DNA of 64,000 nucleotides from Odiellus spinosus. Lineage: Eukaryota; Arthropoda; Arachnida; Opiliones; Phalangiidae. This document shows, in pieces, positions 1-13,300 of this stretch. Positions within the stretch are counted from its first letter, which is position 1. The number at the start of each line of letters is the position of its first letter. The position numbers and the translations under genes are program-made. Under the pieces are notes generated by a model. The model saw only the letters and a program-made list of their open reading frames with translations. It was not told the origin of the DNA and searched no databases. The stretch covers positions 31,857,686 to 31,921,685 of the forward strand of contig OY987226.1 in the NCBI GenBank assembly GCA_963920705.1, in the 5' to 3' direction.

Positions 1-923
1 CGGGGTGAAAATACTCTTACCGTGACCAACCCAAGAAGAGTAGGACTGATGGAGGTTGATATTGACCCAGTTCAAGCCACTTTCACATCGACTGGACGAT
101 GTACCATGGTTATACCATTTCAATGCGTTAGAGTTACGCAATTATTTGAGAAAGATGAAGAGCTATCTACAGATTTTGCTTTTATCAACTATGTTTTGAA
201 CTTTGTGGATGGAAAACATATTAAGTACTGCCCGGGTATTAAATTTAATGAAGAGTTTGCTAATAGTCCAGGTTTCAAATCTTTTGAATACCCTTTTTCA
301 AGAGTACAATCTAAACTGTGCAATGTCCTATTTAAGTCTTCGAAAAATAGTAAAATAGGTCAGTTAAGAGAAAGAGAAAAAATCTAACACCCATGGCAAA
401 AGCAAAGAGATACAAAACTGAAAGTAGATACCCAATATCAAACTTAACACCTGTAAGCCGACGGAAAAGGTTGCTGAACCTAAAAGCAAGTAGGAGATGT
501 TTATACAACAGAGTTTCAAAGCTAGAAGAGCAATTGGAACACAAAGATTTGCTTTTAAATGCCGAGCAGTCTGATGAGGTCCAAAATATGATAAACACAC
601 TGAAATCTGATTTTAAAGATGATGTACAGTCCGCTATCGAATCATCAAAAGGTAATAAAGAGGTTTTACGAGCAGCCTGGGAGAGAGATTCACGAAATAA
701 GTGGAAGGCGTTGAGTTCCACTTTTTTGTTGTGGAATCAGTATATTGGTTACGTTCTTCAATTGTCAAATGTTTTAAAGTTCATACAGTGTGGTTTAGAT
801 CAAGCAAGGATAAAAAGGATACAAAATTACGAGACGAGCTACTACCTGGCTCATGAAAGTAGTCACCCCCAAACGGGTGGATGGGGTGGGTTGAATTTAT
901 ACTTTAGACGATTTATATTTTAG
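1..923 (+). pseudogene. Broken transposon-derived ORF (3' part)
   Basis: Two reading frames lie end to end. The first is open from the left edge to 387, so the gene starts outside the window. The second runs 393-923 in another frame, so a stop plus frameshift separates them. The second opens with a basic stretch, then a predicted coiled coil (around 480-560), then an acidic helical part ending in a WERD-type motif near 680. The order 'basic SRRKR stretch, coiled coil, EQ..E, LR..WERD' resembles large uncharacterised proteins carried by animal DNA transposons. This is recognition from memory, not a search. The last 100 or so bases before 923 look non-coding. Confidence 0.4.
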
Positions 924-942
924 ACAAACGCAGAATTTAAAG

Positions 943-968
943 GTGCGTTTACACGGGTATCGAAGATA
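943..968 (+). repeat. Terminal-repeat-like motif GGTGCGTTTACACGGGTATC
   Basis: The motif recurs nearly unchanged on the minus strand near 59,535-59,557 and 60,185-60,210. A derivative forms the core of the tandem array at 41.27-41.69 kb. This is what a DNA-transposon terminus looks like when scattered as relics. No matching partner was seen nearby, so the element is incomplete. Confidence 0.5.
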
Positions 969-2484
969 TAGAGGGAAATTCATTTTTTCCCATTTCAACT
1001 GAATTTTTGCTAGTTTCCAGCACGTACTTTCAGACTTATTATTTCTATTACTCGCGCGTTTTCGAACGTGCCTTAATATGATTGCGTACAAACTTAGCTT
1101 GCTCGCGCGCATGCGCAGATGGAGCCAGGTTAGTCGTGTAGTCATTTCTAAAAGCCAATGCACATTGAAGTTGTGTGCGCTTCAAACTCCCGCATGGCCT
1201 TCGTTTCGTGCGTTTTACGAAATACAATCAAATTACGTCACGACGCGGAAAACATACCTGTTACTTAATTTTGAAGTTTATTGCGTCAACCAGCCGTTTT
1301 AAATAGTTATTAATAATATGAAAAAATGAAATATTACTCATTGGCCTTCGGTAAAAATGGTGACAGCTTCAATTTAGGTAAACTAAAAAGATAAATAAAA
1401 CGGGTTGATATGTTTGTGTGGTCATCAAATTAGATCTCTAGAAGTATTAATCTCTAGAAGTCATACCGAGATTAATGTCATTTTAAATTATTTATCAGTA
1501 TGCTAATTATTTTTTTAAGATTTTAGTTTTTTTTGGTTAAAAACTTAATTCATAATTTCGAAAATATTTGAAGAATCTCGTTAAGATTTTCTATGTTGAA
1601 AATATAAATTTACTGATTTAAATTTGGAACTCACTCTTTGGTAAGAGTGAGAAATTCACTGTAAGAGGAATATTTTGCATTCAAATTGACTTTTTGGGTT
1701 TATTTTATATATTTATATTTAATAATAGTTCTGTGTCAAGGTTAATTTTCCAAGTTACCGAAGATTTCCAGTTTCAGATGTTTAATACTGAATTTCAGAC
1801 TAGAATGTTTTATTGTGAAATCAAATTGGTTTGAGGGTCAATCCATGTGAATTCGACTTGAGGAAAAAGGGCCTAATTTTAAATTTCAACCATTATTTTT
1901 CTACGGATATAAAAGCATAAGAAACTGATATATACCAAGTTTCAGACTCCAAGTTATAATTTTATTAATGTTTTTGCATAAATTTGGATTTTAAATTTTC
2001 AAATTGGGTTTTTTCTAATATCTTTAGAATTAATAGACTTAAATTAATAAAAAAAAAAAAATTTGGGGTCTCATAGGGGCCAAATTTGAGACTTAAGCGT
2101 CACCTTCAAAAATTCTGAAAATTTAATATTTTTGGCCCAACGGTAAATCTTCTTCAAATTATAAATGGGATCAATGAGACTAGATTTTCCAAGAAATTGT
2201 TTTTCTTATATGTATATCTATGATGCCGTTGAGAATATAATATAAATAAGAGTTTATCTAGCGGGCTGTAGTTGACCCAAAGAAACATATCTGGCAACAT
2301 TATCACCTGTGACCTGGCAAATATGCTGCATGCATCGTTTTAATTGAAGTTTCGGATGAAAAGCGCCAAGCCCTAATCATATTTTTATCTAGGTTCGATT
2401 CCTGGCGGGGGTCGAAAAAAATTTGGTTGGATGGATAGCAAATGAGTATACAAAGGATTTTCATTACTTTGCTTGATTGTATTA
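969..2484. other. Non-coding AT-rich stretch
   Basis: No supported gene. A GGTTCGATTCC motif near 2,393 matches a tRNA B-box, but no acceptor stem or A-box partner could be placed, so no tRNA or SINE is called. Confidence 0.6.
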
Positions 2485-2492
2485 ATGTAATT

Positions 2493-3619
2493 CAGGGGCG
2501 TAACAACTAGGGGGGGGGGGGGGCACAGGGAGCATTGCCCCCTCCAATGTTAATCTTGCCCCCTCCAATTTTAATCTTGCCCCCTGCAATGTCGAACTTG
2601 CCCCCTGCAAAATGTTTAGATTGCCCCCTCCAAAACTTTTAGGAAGCCCCTCCGAAATGTTTAGATTTTGTGGAGTAAAACATTTTCCCTGCTAAACACC
2701 CAATAATTATTTAAAAAATACTTCTAGTTATCCTATATTGGGAGAAATAATTTGTATCAAAATCGTGTAGCTCTAAACATGTATTTCTTTGGTTACTACT
2801 AGACCTAGTTCAATATGCTCATATCGAAAAATTTTACTGTTATTAAAGAAAACCGTAGTACAAAGAGTTGGCTACTCATCGGCTAAGACCGCAGAAAAAT
2901 TACTAAGGTTAGGCTTTAAAGTTGTCAAAATATAATACACAGACATTCCCACTCTTCGCTTTAATCGCTTAAAATAAAACAAAAAGTACACTTCAAAAAC
3001 ATAATGGCCAAAACTAAAATTAAAAGTTAAAAACATAAACTACCGAACCTCAACCCTGACTAGACTAGACTGGCCGTTGGGCTGTTGTGTGAATTCTCTA
3101 CGTTAACGTTTTAAATTAAGTAACGTCTAAAAAAGAAAACTGACGGACTATATTGCGGACATAAAATCCAAATATGAAGGTAAATACTTAAAGGAAACAG
3201 TTGGATATGAGAGCTTTCGTACCTGCTAGAGTAGTGACTCCCATTTCAATCCTTTTCTACTCTAACAAAATTTACAAAAATACAAATATACGTTCGAAAG
3301 CCCTCCTGAAAACGTGTATTTAGTAAACTGTTTATTTTGAACCATGGAGTAGCTGTCTCTTCTCTAGTGATTTATTTGAAAAGTATTCTTCAATACTTTG
3401 TGTTGTACAATACCTTTGGGTAGGACTAGGACGTATGTGTTTGAAAAATGAAAATACCTTTTAGTGTAAAAAGAAAATTATGATATTTGCCCCCCCCCCC
3501 CTCCCATCTGAAAAAGGTATGCATTTGAAAATAAATTTCTATGTAGGAAAAAATGCAAAAACATTATCACATTTGCGGATTTTGCCCCCTCCAACATGAA
3601 AAACGTTCCTACGCCCCTG
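2493..3619. mobile_element. Non-autonomous hAT-type transposon, 1127 bp
   Basis: The left end reads CAGGGGCGTA and the right end is its exact reverse complement TACGCCCCTG. The element is flanked by a perfect 8-bp duplication ATGTAATT at 2485-2492 and 3620-3627, the TSD length of hAT transposons. No transposase is present. Both subterminal regions are full of short G- or C-runs, including a repeated TTGCCCCCTCCAA-like module on the left and a matching block near 3,580. Confidence 0.88.
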
Positions 3620-3821
3620 ATGTAATTAACATATAAAGCTATTTGCGTTATTTGTGGTTTAAGCCTACGCGATTACTCATTTTTCTACTCGATGACGTTT
3701 TTCGTCATTCCTGGGGACTTCTGACAGCATGGTACAGTAGGGTTAACGTATTTAAGTTCATAACTTCAATCCACAAAAAGCAAACAGAAATTATACAAAA
3801 ACGTAGCTTCGCTTCGCAATT

Positions 3822-4431
3822 CTAAAAAAGTGCATTTATACCCAACGATGGTCGACCAAAGCCGTAAAGGTACAGAAATTAAAAATTCAAACCGTGAAGG
3901 GTCAGAAATTAAAAATTAACGGTTAAAGAAATAAGAAAGCCACAGTCGAAGAAATTAGGATGTTATACTTTTAGATATTAATATGTATAAAAATTATACA
4001 AAAAAAAACAAAAAAAAAACGCATAAATTCAGCCTATGGAAAGTTTTAATAGTAGATTCACCCCTAAAAAAGGAAACTTTTTACATATATAGGGTGTCAT
4101 CCCCCTTAGTGAGGGAGTTACAGTATTAGGGGTTACTTGACGTCAGGCTTTCTTTCCCCCTTGGCTCTTTGCTATCTCCCTATTGAATGACTACCTAATT
4201 AAAACTTTCCATAGGCCGAATTTATGCATCTTTTTTTTTTTGTTTTTTTTTTGGATAATTTTTATTCATATTAATATCTAAAAGTATAACATCCTTATTT
4301 CTTCGACTGTGGCTTTCTTATTTCTTTAACCGTTAATTTTTAATTTCTGACCCTTCACGATTTAGAATTTTTAATTTCTGTACCTTTACGGCATTGGTCG
4401 ACCATCGTTGGGTATAAATGCACTTTTTTAG
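3822..4431. repeat. Large foldback (inverted repeat) element
   Basis: Arms at about 3822-4050 and 4198-4431 are near-perfect inverted copies separated by about 150 bp. No coding potential. A related, shorter foldback lies at 40.67-40.98 kb and shares flanking and central motifs (for example AAAAAAGTGCA and a CACCC...AAAAGG loop), so the two are probably one MITE family. Confidence 0.8.
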
Positions 4432-5135
4432 AAAAATCAAATTAAATTTGTTTGATGTGTTTATTATTTGTTTGAACCATTCTTATTTGGACACTTTTGG
4501 TATATTTTCAATGACTTAAATTCTGATTTTATTTTTATTACTGAATTTTGACTGAAATATTAAATCAAAAGGTTTTCCTAATTCATTTTTCTCTGTACTT
4601 ATTTTCTGTTACTAGGTATGCATATAAAATCGATTTTTTTTTTTTTTTTTTTAATTACACGAAAACGGTGAAGCTTCTATATTCGTTCCGCCGCCGTCGT
4701 CATCGTAAAAGGACGAAACACGAGAGGTCACGTAGGATTACTTGAAAAACGTGGACACCCTTTAAATTTTAAATCTGGAAAAGTAATGTGAAAAAGGGAA
4801 TGCAAAAAGCCACAGAAAAGAGAATACGAAAAGGTTTGCCGTTAGATTGTGCTTATGAACGCCAGGATTATTTATTTATCGTTATTTAATAAAATAGATG
4901 CCCATTAGTAGTGCTAATTGACAATTAAACGCCCATTAACCGGCCCTTCGGATAGCGTGATACTGCATTTGGTCCGACAAATGCAGTAGCCACTAAATGG
5001 CGTAATTTAATTAGATTTGAAGCTTGATACAAATTTATTCGAATGGCGTTTAATTCTATTTAACTGGGTGGGTTTTAGGTTAGTGAAAACCTAAATAAGC
5101 GCAACAAGAATCCCATAGATTTAACTCGAGCGTAT

Positions 5136-8100
5136 TTATTGATTATCATCGGTCATTAGTATCGTTTCGTTCTGGTGCTTTCCATTGCCACTAGAATTCG
5201 TAGTTTGCAAAAGAAGAACGGCGTAGGTGATTATAGACTGTACAATCTTAAAAAAAGAATGAAGATTTCATTATCTCAATTAGTTTCATTCTATGAATTT
5301 ACTAACGAGGAGACCACAAGGTGTTTATCGCCGAATTTGTCCAAAGTCTGGTATAATGTAGACCTATATAAGATAAGAAAATACCCAAAAGGAGACGACG
5401 CACTACCCAGTTGTTTGGCCATGGCAACCGAAAACGTTTTTGGCAATTAAGCACCTTCGTCGAAAAAACGATATTTCTTTTCCCTATTTTTCCCAAAAAT
5501 TGTACCAATTTTACCGCAACAAAGTCCCAATTTACCCAAACTTGATAAATTTTACCTAGATATGAACCATATTACCCATTTGACAATTTCGAAACAATTT
5601 GAAATTTTTGAAAAGGTTTCACAGGTAGCCCCCTGTGAAACCGAGAAAATCCCATGCTTTTTCTGTGGAGATTTTTTCGATTGAAATGGCCAAAAACGTT
5701 CTCGGTTGCCATGGCCAAACTAATGGGTAGTGCGTCGTCTACATTATAGCAGACTTTGGAAAAAATCGGCGATAAACACCTCGGGTAGTCTCCTTGTAAG
5801 TACACACGGAGAGTATCAAGGGAAAGTCCAGATCGAAAATTCCCGCTCCAGAGAACACTGCCATTTCGCTTCTCATTGTCAATCGGAAGTTGGCAATCTG
5901 CGCAATATTGAAAAAATTACGTTACACACCGATATATCACGGTTGGTATGTATAAGAGTTGGTAATACTTCGTCGTAAAGAGACTTGCATGTTCGGTATT
6001 TTATGGTTAATAGATTTAAAACTTGTTTAGTTGAGTCCGCCTGTGGAGATAAAGTTTTCAAGATTAAAACGTTGTCATCGACAATGTCTTAGTTAAGGTT
6101 AGGTAAAGTTAGTTTGGATCTAGGATAGTTCGGTGCCGGAAAATTGGCTGCCGGAATATTGGCTGCCGGAATATTGGCTGCTGAGAATATTCGGTGTGGG
6201 GAAAATTGGGTGCACGGAAAACTCGGTGTTTCAAAAACTTTTATTTTCAATTTAATTTTACAATTAATTTTCCAATTAATTTTCCAATTTTAAAAAGAGG
6301 CTTCAATCTATTTGTAATTGAGACCCTGGTACAAATCTCGAAAGACAGAGATTAACTAATCTAACCTTACCTAAAGTAGTAAAAGAGGGATGGGCTAATT
6401 CAAGGGATTAACTAACCTAACCTAATCTTACCTAAAATATTACAAGAGGAACGGTTTAGCCCGAGCTAGGGATTACCTAGTTGGACGGATGGGCTATTTC
6501 CATAACCTAATTTAACCATACCTTAAAGATTACAAGATGGAATGGGTAGCCCGAGGGATTAACTAGTTGGAAGGATGGCTTTTATAAATTAACCTTAAGA
6601 CAGGTTTTAAGAAGTTTGAAATAAAATTTACAGTTAAAATACTACGCATTCTCAAGAAATCACATTGTTCACTCTTTAAAGGGATTGGCAACCTTGGAGA
6701 ACGGACTTCTGTTTTCTCAGTTGTTTAATTTCAGTTAATCTCACTTGCCAAGATGAGGCAGGTGTCTCTCTGGTTATCGTGGAGCTTGGCTAATTTGGTT
6801 TGGTAATTTGGGGCTTCCAGCTATTGCCTATCCCTTTAAATACGCCCAAGCCTTACTTCATTCTTCATCAGTCCCGACGCTATGGTTGGAGATATTAGGT
6901 GTAAAAGGCCAAGGACGAAAATCTCCCAAAACAAGAAACTCTCCTCGCCGTCCGTATCAGTTATAGCGATGGATATCCCGAAACAACACAGAACCAAGTT
7001 TGCGCAGTAGCTACCCAGAATCCCCATTGCCAATCTGCTTTGCCACAATGAAACTTCTTGTACCGTTCTTTCGTACAAGAGGCGTAATCGCACCAATTTA
7101 AGGGCCTGGTCTTCATCGCTATCAATTTCCTGTGTGAGAGTTAAGGTTTTACAAAGTGTCATAATACAATGCTTTGTAAGCTTAATATAGAAGCAGAAAA
7201 GATCACCACAATTTGCGCAAAACCTTCTAGGGTAGGGTCGTTAACTCTGATCGCTTTTTGAGAAATCCGAAATCTCGATTGCTATGGAATTTTTAGCGAC
7301 GAAGTTAAGTATCTAATATCAAGTTTGAATAGTGGCGGACCCGTTGTGCTAGTTTTCATCATTCCGTGATGCGTACTTTTGACGCAGACGAGGTTTTAAA
7401 GACTGCAGTAGCGGCTTCTAGTTCTGAACGAACGATTCTAATTATGAACACCCCTATTCCAATACTGCACACCCTATGCTTCTAATCTGAACTATCTTAT
7501 AATCATTGTCGTCCCTTATAAAGGTAGAGTGGCGGACCCCGTTTGAAGAACGTCACAAGGAGCTTTATTGATGTTAGTTCATTGGGTTTTTTTTTGGGTC
7601 ACAAAGGGTGCTTCCTAGTTCCCCACATCATCATACGTGGGTGTGCAACGTCTTTTAAACTTGGTCCGCCTCCTTTGATTGTGTCCCGTTAGCTAGAGAA
7701 TAAGCAAAACGTGGTATATACTTTCCATAAAATTGTGTTGCTTAATTTTCTCTTCTGATATATGCGTAAAAAAAGACCAGCCCATGAAGAGAAATAAATT
7801 ATAAATTGACAGTAAAGAAATAAGAAAGAGATATGGTCAGTCCAAAATCTGACCGCTTCTATTTCTGAACACTTTCAGTTAAAAATGTATAACTTTACTT
7901 TGGTTTTGTCTATTTATAAAGATGGAAGGGCTCATTTTGTCGATTAACAATGGGGCTCGATTTCGTCGTAAAGTTTCAGTTTCTCATACAAAGTAAACTT
8001 CTCAAACCAGAATTTGGCCACAAACTCTTGGCGAAAACGTAATTTCAAAGTATGTCTAAGAATTTCTAATTCATGCAGAACGGTGCGAAATCAAACTTGG

Positions 8101-10271
8101 GGACACGCGTTAAAACATATTGAAATTCTGAACGTCCCGATTCCATTTCTGTACACCCCCTTCTTCTAAATCTGAACTATCTTAGAGCCTATATACATTT
8201 TTTTTACCGAGTTTAAGGCGGAATTAGAGCGCTCGAACCAGTATTTGCGATTTTATCGACGATTTCCTTCGAAATGAGGATTCCTTTATGGTTTCTATGA
8301 CAAAGCAATGCAAAAATTTTAAATCGCCTATAACTTCGAAAATACTGGCTCGAAAGCGTTAATTTCACCTAATCCTCAGCAAATTTGGCCAAGGAATCCA
8401 TTGGTACACTCATTTCTCGATTCGATATGTGGAAGTGGTTCCTTTTGCAAATTTTAAAAAAAAATGTATATATGCTATAAGATAGAAGCAGGGAGTGTAC
8501 AGAAATGGAATCGGGGCGTTCAGAATTAGAATCGTTCGTTTAGAAATAGAAGCCGCTATGAAAACTAGCGCAACGGGTCCGCAATTATTATAACTTCATA
8601 ATAGATACTTCGTCGATAAAATTCCATAGCAATCGAGATCTCGGATTTCTTAAAAAGCGTTCAAAGATAGGCGACCCTACCCTAGTTATTGAAAATAGAA
8701 ATAATCAGGTATCGAAAGAATAAAGAAACAGTTTCAGATATGAGAAAGAAACAGTTTTAGAAATTAGAAAGAAACAGTTTCAGATATGAGAAAGAAACAG
8801 TTTCAGAAATTAGAAAGAAACCGTTTTAGAAATTAGAAAGAAACCGTTTCATAAATTAGAAAGAAACCGTTTTAGAAATTAGAAAGAAACCGTTTTAGAA
8901 ATTAGAAAGAAACCGTTTTAGAAATTAGAAAGAAACCGTTTTAAAAATTATAAAGAAACCGTTTTAGAAATTATAAAGAAACCGTTTTAGAAATTAGAAA
9001 GAAACCGTTTCAGATATGAGAAAGAAACCGTTTTAGAAATTATAAAGAAACCGTTTCAGAAATTGGAAAGAAACCGTTTTAGAAATTAGAAAGAAACCGT
9101 TTTAGAAATTAGAAAGAAACCGTTTTAGAAATTAGAAAGAAACCGTTTTAGAAATTAGAAAGAAACCGTTTTAGAAATAAGAAAGAAACCGTTTTAGAAA
9201 TAAGAAAGAAACCGTTTTAGAAATAAGAAAGAAACCGTTTTAGAAATAAGAAAGAAACCGTTTTAGAAATAAGAAAGAAACCGTTTTAGAAATAAGAAAG
9301 AAACCGTTTTAGAAATAAGAAACCGTTTTAGAAATAAGAATGAAACCGTTTTACAAATTAGAAAGAAACCGTTTTACAAATTAGAAAGAAACAGTTTTAG
9401 AAATTAGAAAGAAACCGTTTCAGGAATTAGAAAGAAACTATTTTAGAAATTAGAAAGAAACAGTTTTAGAAATAAGAAAATTAGAAAGAAGCAAATTTAG
9501 AAATTACGAAGAAACCCAAATCATTTCTCACAGATATCCGGATATTACTTATTAGCTTCGACAAATAATTTAAGGTTTTATTGGGACAACTAGATATAGC
9601 TTATCCACGATATTATTCATTATGATCGGAAAAAGCCACCAATAACATATGTACGAAAAGGTTTCTTAACTTTTTGACAAAAAAATGATGATTTTTTCAC
9701 TATATATAAGGTGTAAAATAGAAACTTACTTCATTAAAAGGTTTACCCTTCCCAAGGTCTTCGATGTCCTTGTTTAACCTTTTGAAACAAACCCGAAAAA
9801 ACACGCACAGAAAAATTAAAGTGCCTTGAACCATAGTTTGTCCGTAAGATGTTACCACGGCCCAGACTACAGCCACAGTTTTAAGCGGTATTTCGGCTTT
9901 AGAATGGTTTGCCAAACAGAATAGATTTATTTCACGGTATCCCACGATCATTACTATAACAAAAACTAAATTATTTAGCAATTATACTAGAACAAAGCGG
10001 AAGGTCTTGCTAGAGCCAAACGGAAATTCATAGAGTAGGGATAATGAAGGGAGAGACAGACGGATAATCACGTGGTAGGGATAAGAGCCAGACGGAAAAT
10101 AGTGAAGTAGACGTAAAATCATGGAATAGGAATTTTAACATTTTAATTATGCACGGCGGCGAAAATAAGTGGTTATGTAGCGTAACTAGCGTAGCCCTAT
10201 GGTCCATCTTGTTAAAGTCTGTTACTTCGATTGGTATTTTTAAGTATCGGGACTTCTGTTCTATGGGGGCT

Positions 10272-10311
<40 letters not shown>

Positions 10312-13300
10312 TTACTTACTTGCTTAATCCACGACCACGTAATCGGCGTAAAAATGTGAATTAATTAACCCGTTAAAGAACGTAGCTACTAATCATTTCG
10401 AGTAGTAAACTATAACCATTGACTATAATTTTAAAGATATATTAACCTTCTCTTTCTCTAACTAATTTGTGTCCCTTCACGGTTTTGACGCGAATCAGAT
10501 TAAGAGCATTTTTTAATTCTGCGAAGCAACCTCTTTATTAATAAAATATTCACGTTTTCCACATTACACTAGCTTTACCTCTAGGATCTTTTGAACCTTA
10601 TTTCTTACAAACTAATGCTGAATATCGAAAATAGCGTTAAATTTAGGCTTCAAACTATGCGTAATTAAAAGGCTGGTAAATCTCGAAAGTTGTAATCTTT
10701 AACGACAGAGATTAACTAACTTAACCTAAAGTATTTCAAGAGGGATGGGCTAGTTAGAGTGATTAACTAACCTAACTTAAAATATTACAAAATGGATATG
10801 CACGAGATATTAACTATTGGTTGATGGGCTAGTTCCCGGGATTAACTAAGCTAACCTTAAATATTATAAGATGGACTGGCTAGCCTGAGGTATTAACTAG
10901 TTGGAGGGACGGGCTAGATCGAGTGATTAATTAACCCAATATATTTTACCTAAAATATTACAAGACGGATTAAACCAGGATAACACAATTAGTGGCTCTC
11001 AAGAACTAGCCAGTCCAGATTATATCACTTGGTTTAAACCAGTTTAATCTAAATAAAATAGACTGCTTTTTTAAATATAAAAACAAACAATTCAAAGAGG
11101 ATTTAACATTTTTAAACATAAGCATTGAAAATATTTATGCTTCAACATCCTGAGGTGAGTTTAGATATTGCATGGAATTGTAGTTATGAAACCGAGGGGG
11201 CAGACACTTGACTTTTCGTTGTACACCTGAGTTCAAATTCTCTTGAGTTCGCCTGAGTTCACCCGAGTTCGCCTGAGTTTACCCGAGTTCGCCTGAGTTT
11301 ACCCGAGTCCTCCTGAGTTTACCCGAGTCCGCCTGAGTTCAGTGAAACACCACCCGAGTTCGCCAGAGTCCACGCGAGTTCGCCCGAGTCCACGCGAGTT
11401 CGCCCGAGTCCACGCGAGTTCGCCCGAGTCCACGCGAGTTCGCCCGAGTCCACGCGAGTTCGCCCGAGTCCACGCGAGTTCGCCGGAGTCCACGCGAGTT
11501 CGCCCGAGTCCACGCGAGTTCGCCCGAGTCCACGCGAGTTCGCCCGAGTCCACGCGAGTTCGCCCGAGTCCGCCGCGCGAGTCCGCCCGAGTTCGCCCGA
11601 GTTCGCCCGAGTCCGCCCGAGTTCGCCCGAGTCCGCCCGAGTTCGCCCGAGTCCGCCCGAGTCCGCCCGAGTTCGCCCGAGTCCGCCCGAGTTCGCCCGA
11701 GTCCGCCCGAGTCCACCCGAGTTCGCCCGAGTTCGCCCGAGTCCACCCGAGTTCGCCCGAGTCCACCCGAGTTCGCCCGAGTCCACCCGAGTTCGCCCGA
11801 GTCCACCCCAGTTCGCCCGAGTCCAGTCGATTACGGTTATAAATAATATTTAAATTAACTTTAAACTTCTTTAAATAGTGAAAAGCTAGGGTCAATTAAG
11901 GCAGGATTTATTCGAAAATGAAAAAAGATTTTTTCAGGCGGTCTTTTTTGTTAACTAAATGAGGTATGATAACGTAACTTCCCCGAATGAATTTTCATCT
12001 AAAAATTAGCATTAACATATAATTATCCTTCAAAATAACCCTATATTTGACGTTATTTTTCTTTGTTAATTAACAGACCTGAGTGTTTTGTCAAAATAGG
12101 AATAGATAACTTAATCATCTATCGTACGAATAGTTAAAATAAGTGCTACGATTATTAATAAGCAAGTTTTGATAAGTTTAAGATTTCACCATTATCTTCC
12201 CAAAATAGCCTATACTTGATCAATTTTTTTCGCCAATATTTAAGGCAAAAATAACTTTTTACTGTATATTACTTAATTAAGCAACTTTCCAATAACATAA
12301 TTAAGTTTCGTTTTCATTTGTACGATAATTATTAAAAGAGTTATTAAAGTTTTACCGGGGCAAGTTTTAAGGTTTTAAGCCACCCCAACTTAGTACCACA
12401 CGCGCGGGGGGGGGGGGGGACGCACGGAGCAATTTGGGAAAGGGAGTAAGTAAGGCGCCCGACGAGAAGGTGTGCCGTGGTAGACGGAGAATGGCGACTC
12501 TAGCCTAAAAAGCCCAATTCTTTCTCGGCATATAGCATTCCCTTTTCATCCTTCATGAGTCTCTGGTAAATTTAGTTGAAAACTTGGATACGTAAAATGG
12601 TCATATCTCTGTTAATAATTATGTTATAAATGAAATCTCAAATTCGTATGATAAATGATTATCTCATATATTAGCCTATTCATAACAAAAATATGAAATA
12701 GGTTAATACTGAAAAAAATAGTGTCAAACATAGGATTATTTTGAAGGTTAATTAAATGTTAATGCATTTTTTTTTTTTTTCAATTAAATGTCACTCGGGG
12801 AAGTTACGTTATCAAATCTCATCTAGTAAACAAAGAATACCGCCTGAAAAAATATTTATTCGCGTTCGAATAAATCCAGCCTAAGTGAGCCTATCGTTTT
12901 CACTATTTAAAGGAGTTTAAATTTAATTTAAAAATTACCTATAACCGTAATTGAAAATGTTACTCGGGGAAGTTACTAGGAATTGTCTCTAGTTTCATTA
13001 TCAAGTAAGGAAATAGTTCTGAGAGCCCTAGAAGCCAAGAAAACGTGTCGAAAGTATGGCCCAGACCAAAACGCTCAGGGCTTCCCCTTAATCATGATAA
13101 AAGCCTTAAAACACCCCTAGGGGCCAGACACTCTTGGAAGTGCTGTACACCTGAGTTCATTGAGTTCAGCTTTAATAGTGCAAAGCGTTCAAAAATTTTG
13201 TACACATGAGTTCGCGAGTGTCTGCCCCTCGAAACACCCTCACCGCCATTTGGATCGAGTGACGCGATAACTTGATGGGATAGTGTTAGTCTTAAACACA

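Noticed and set aside
2330-2415. tRNA-like B-box GGTTCGATTCC
   Set aside because: A T-arm can be drawn, but no acceptor stem, anticodon arm or A-box fits, and no SINE tail is visible.
11299-11895. Long open frames in all directions with GLGRTRVDSGE-type repeats
   Set aside because: They follow from a 20-bp tandem unit without stops; both strands and several frames are open alike, and there is no start, splice or promoter context.
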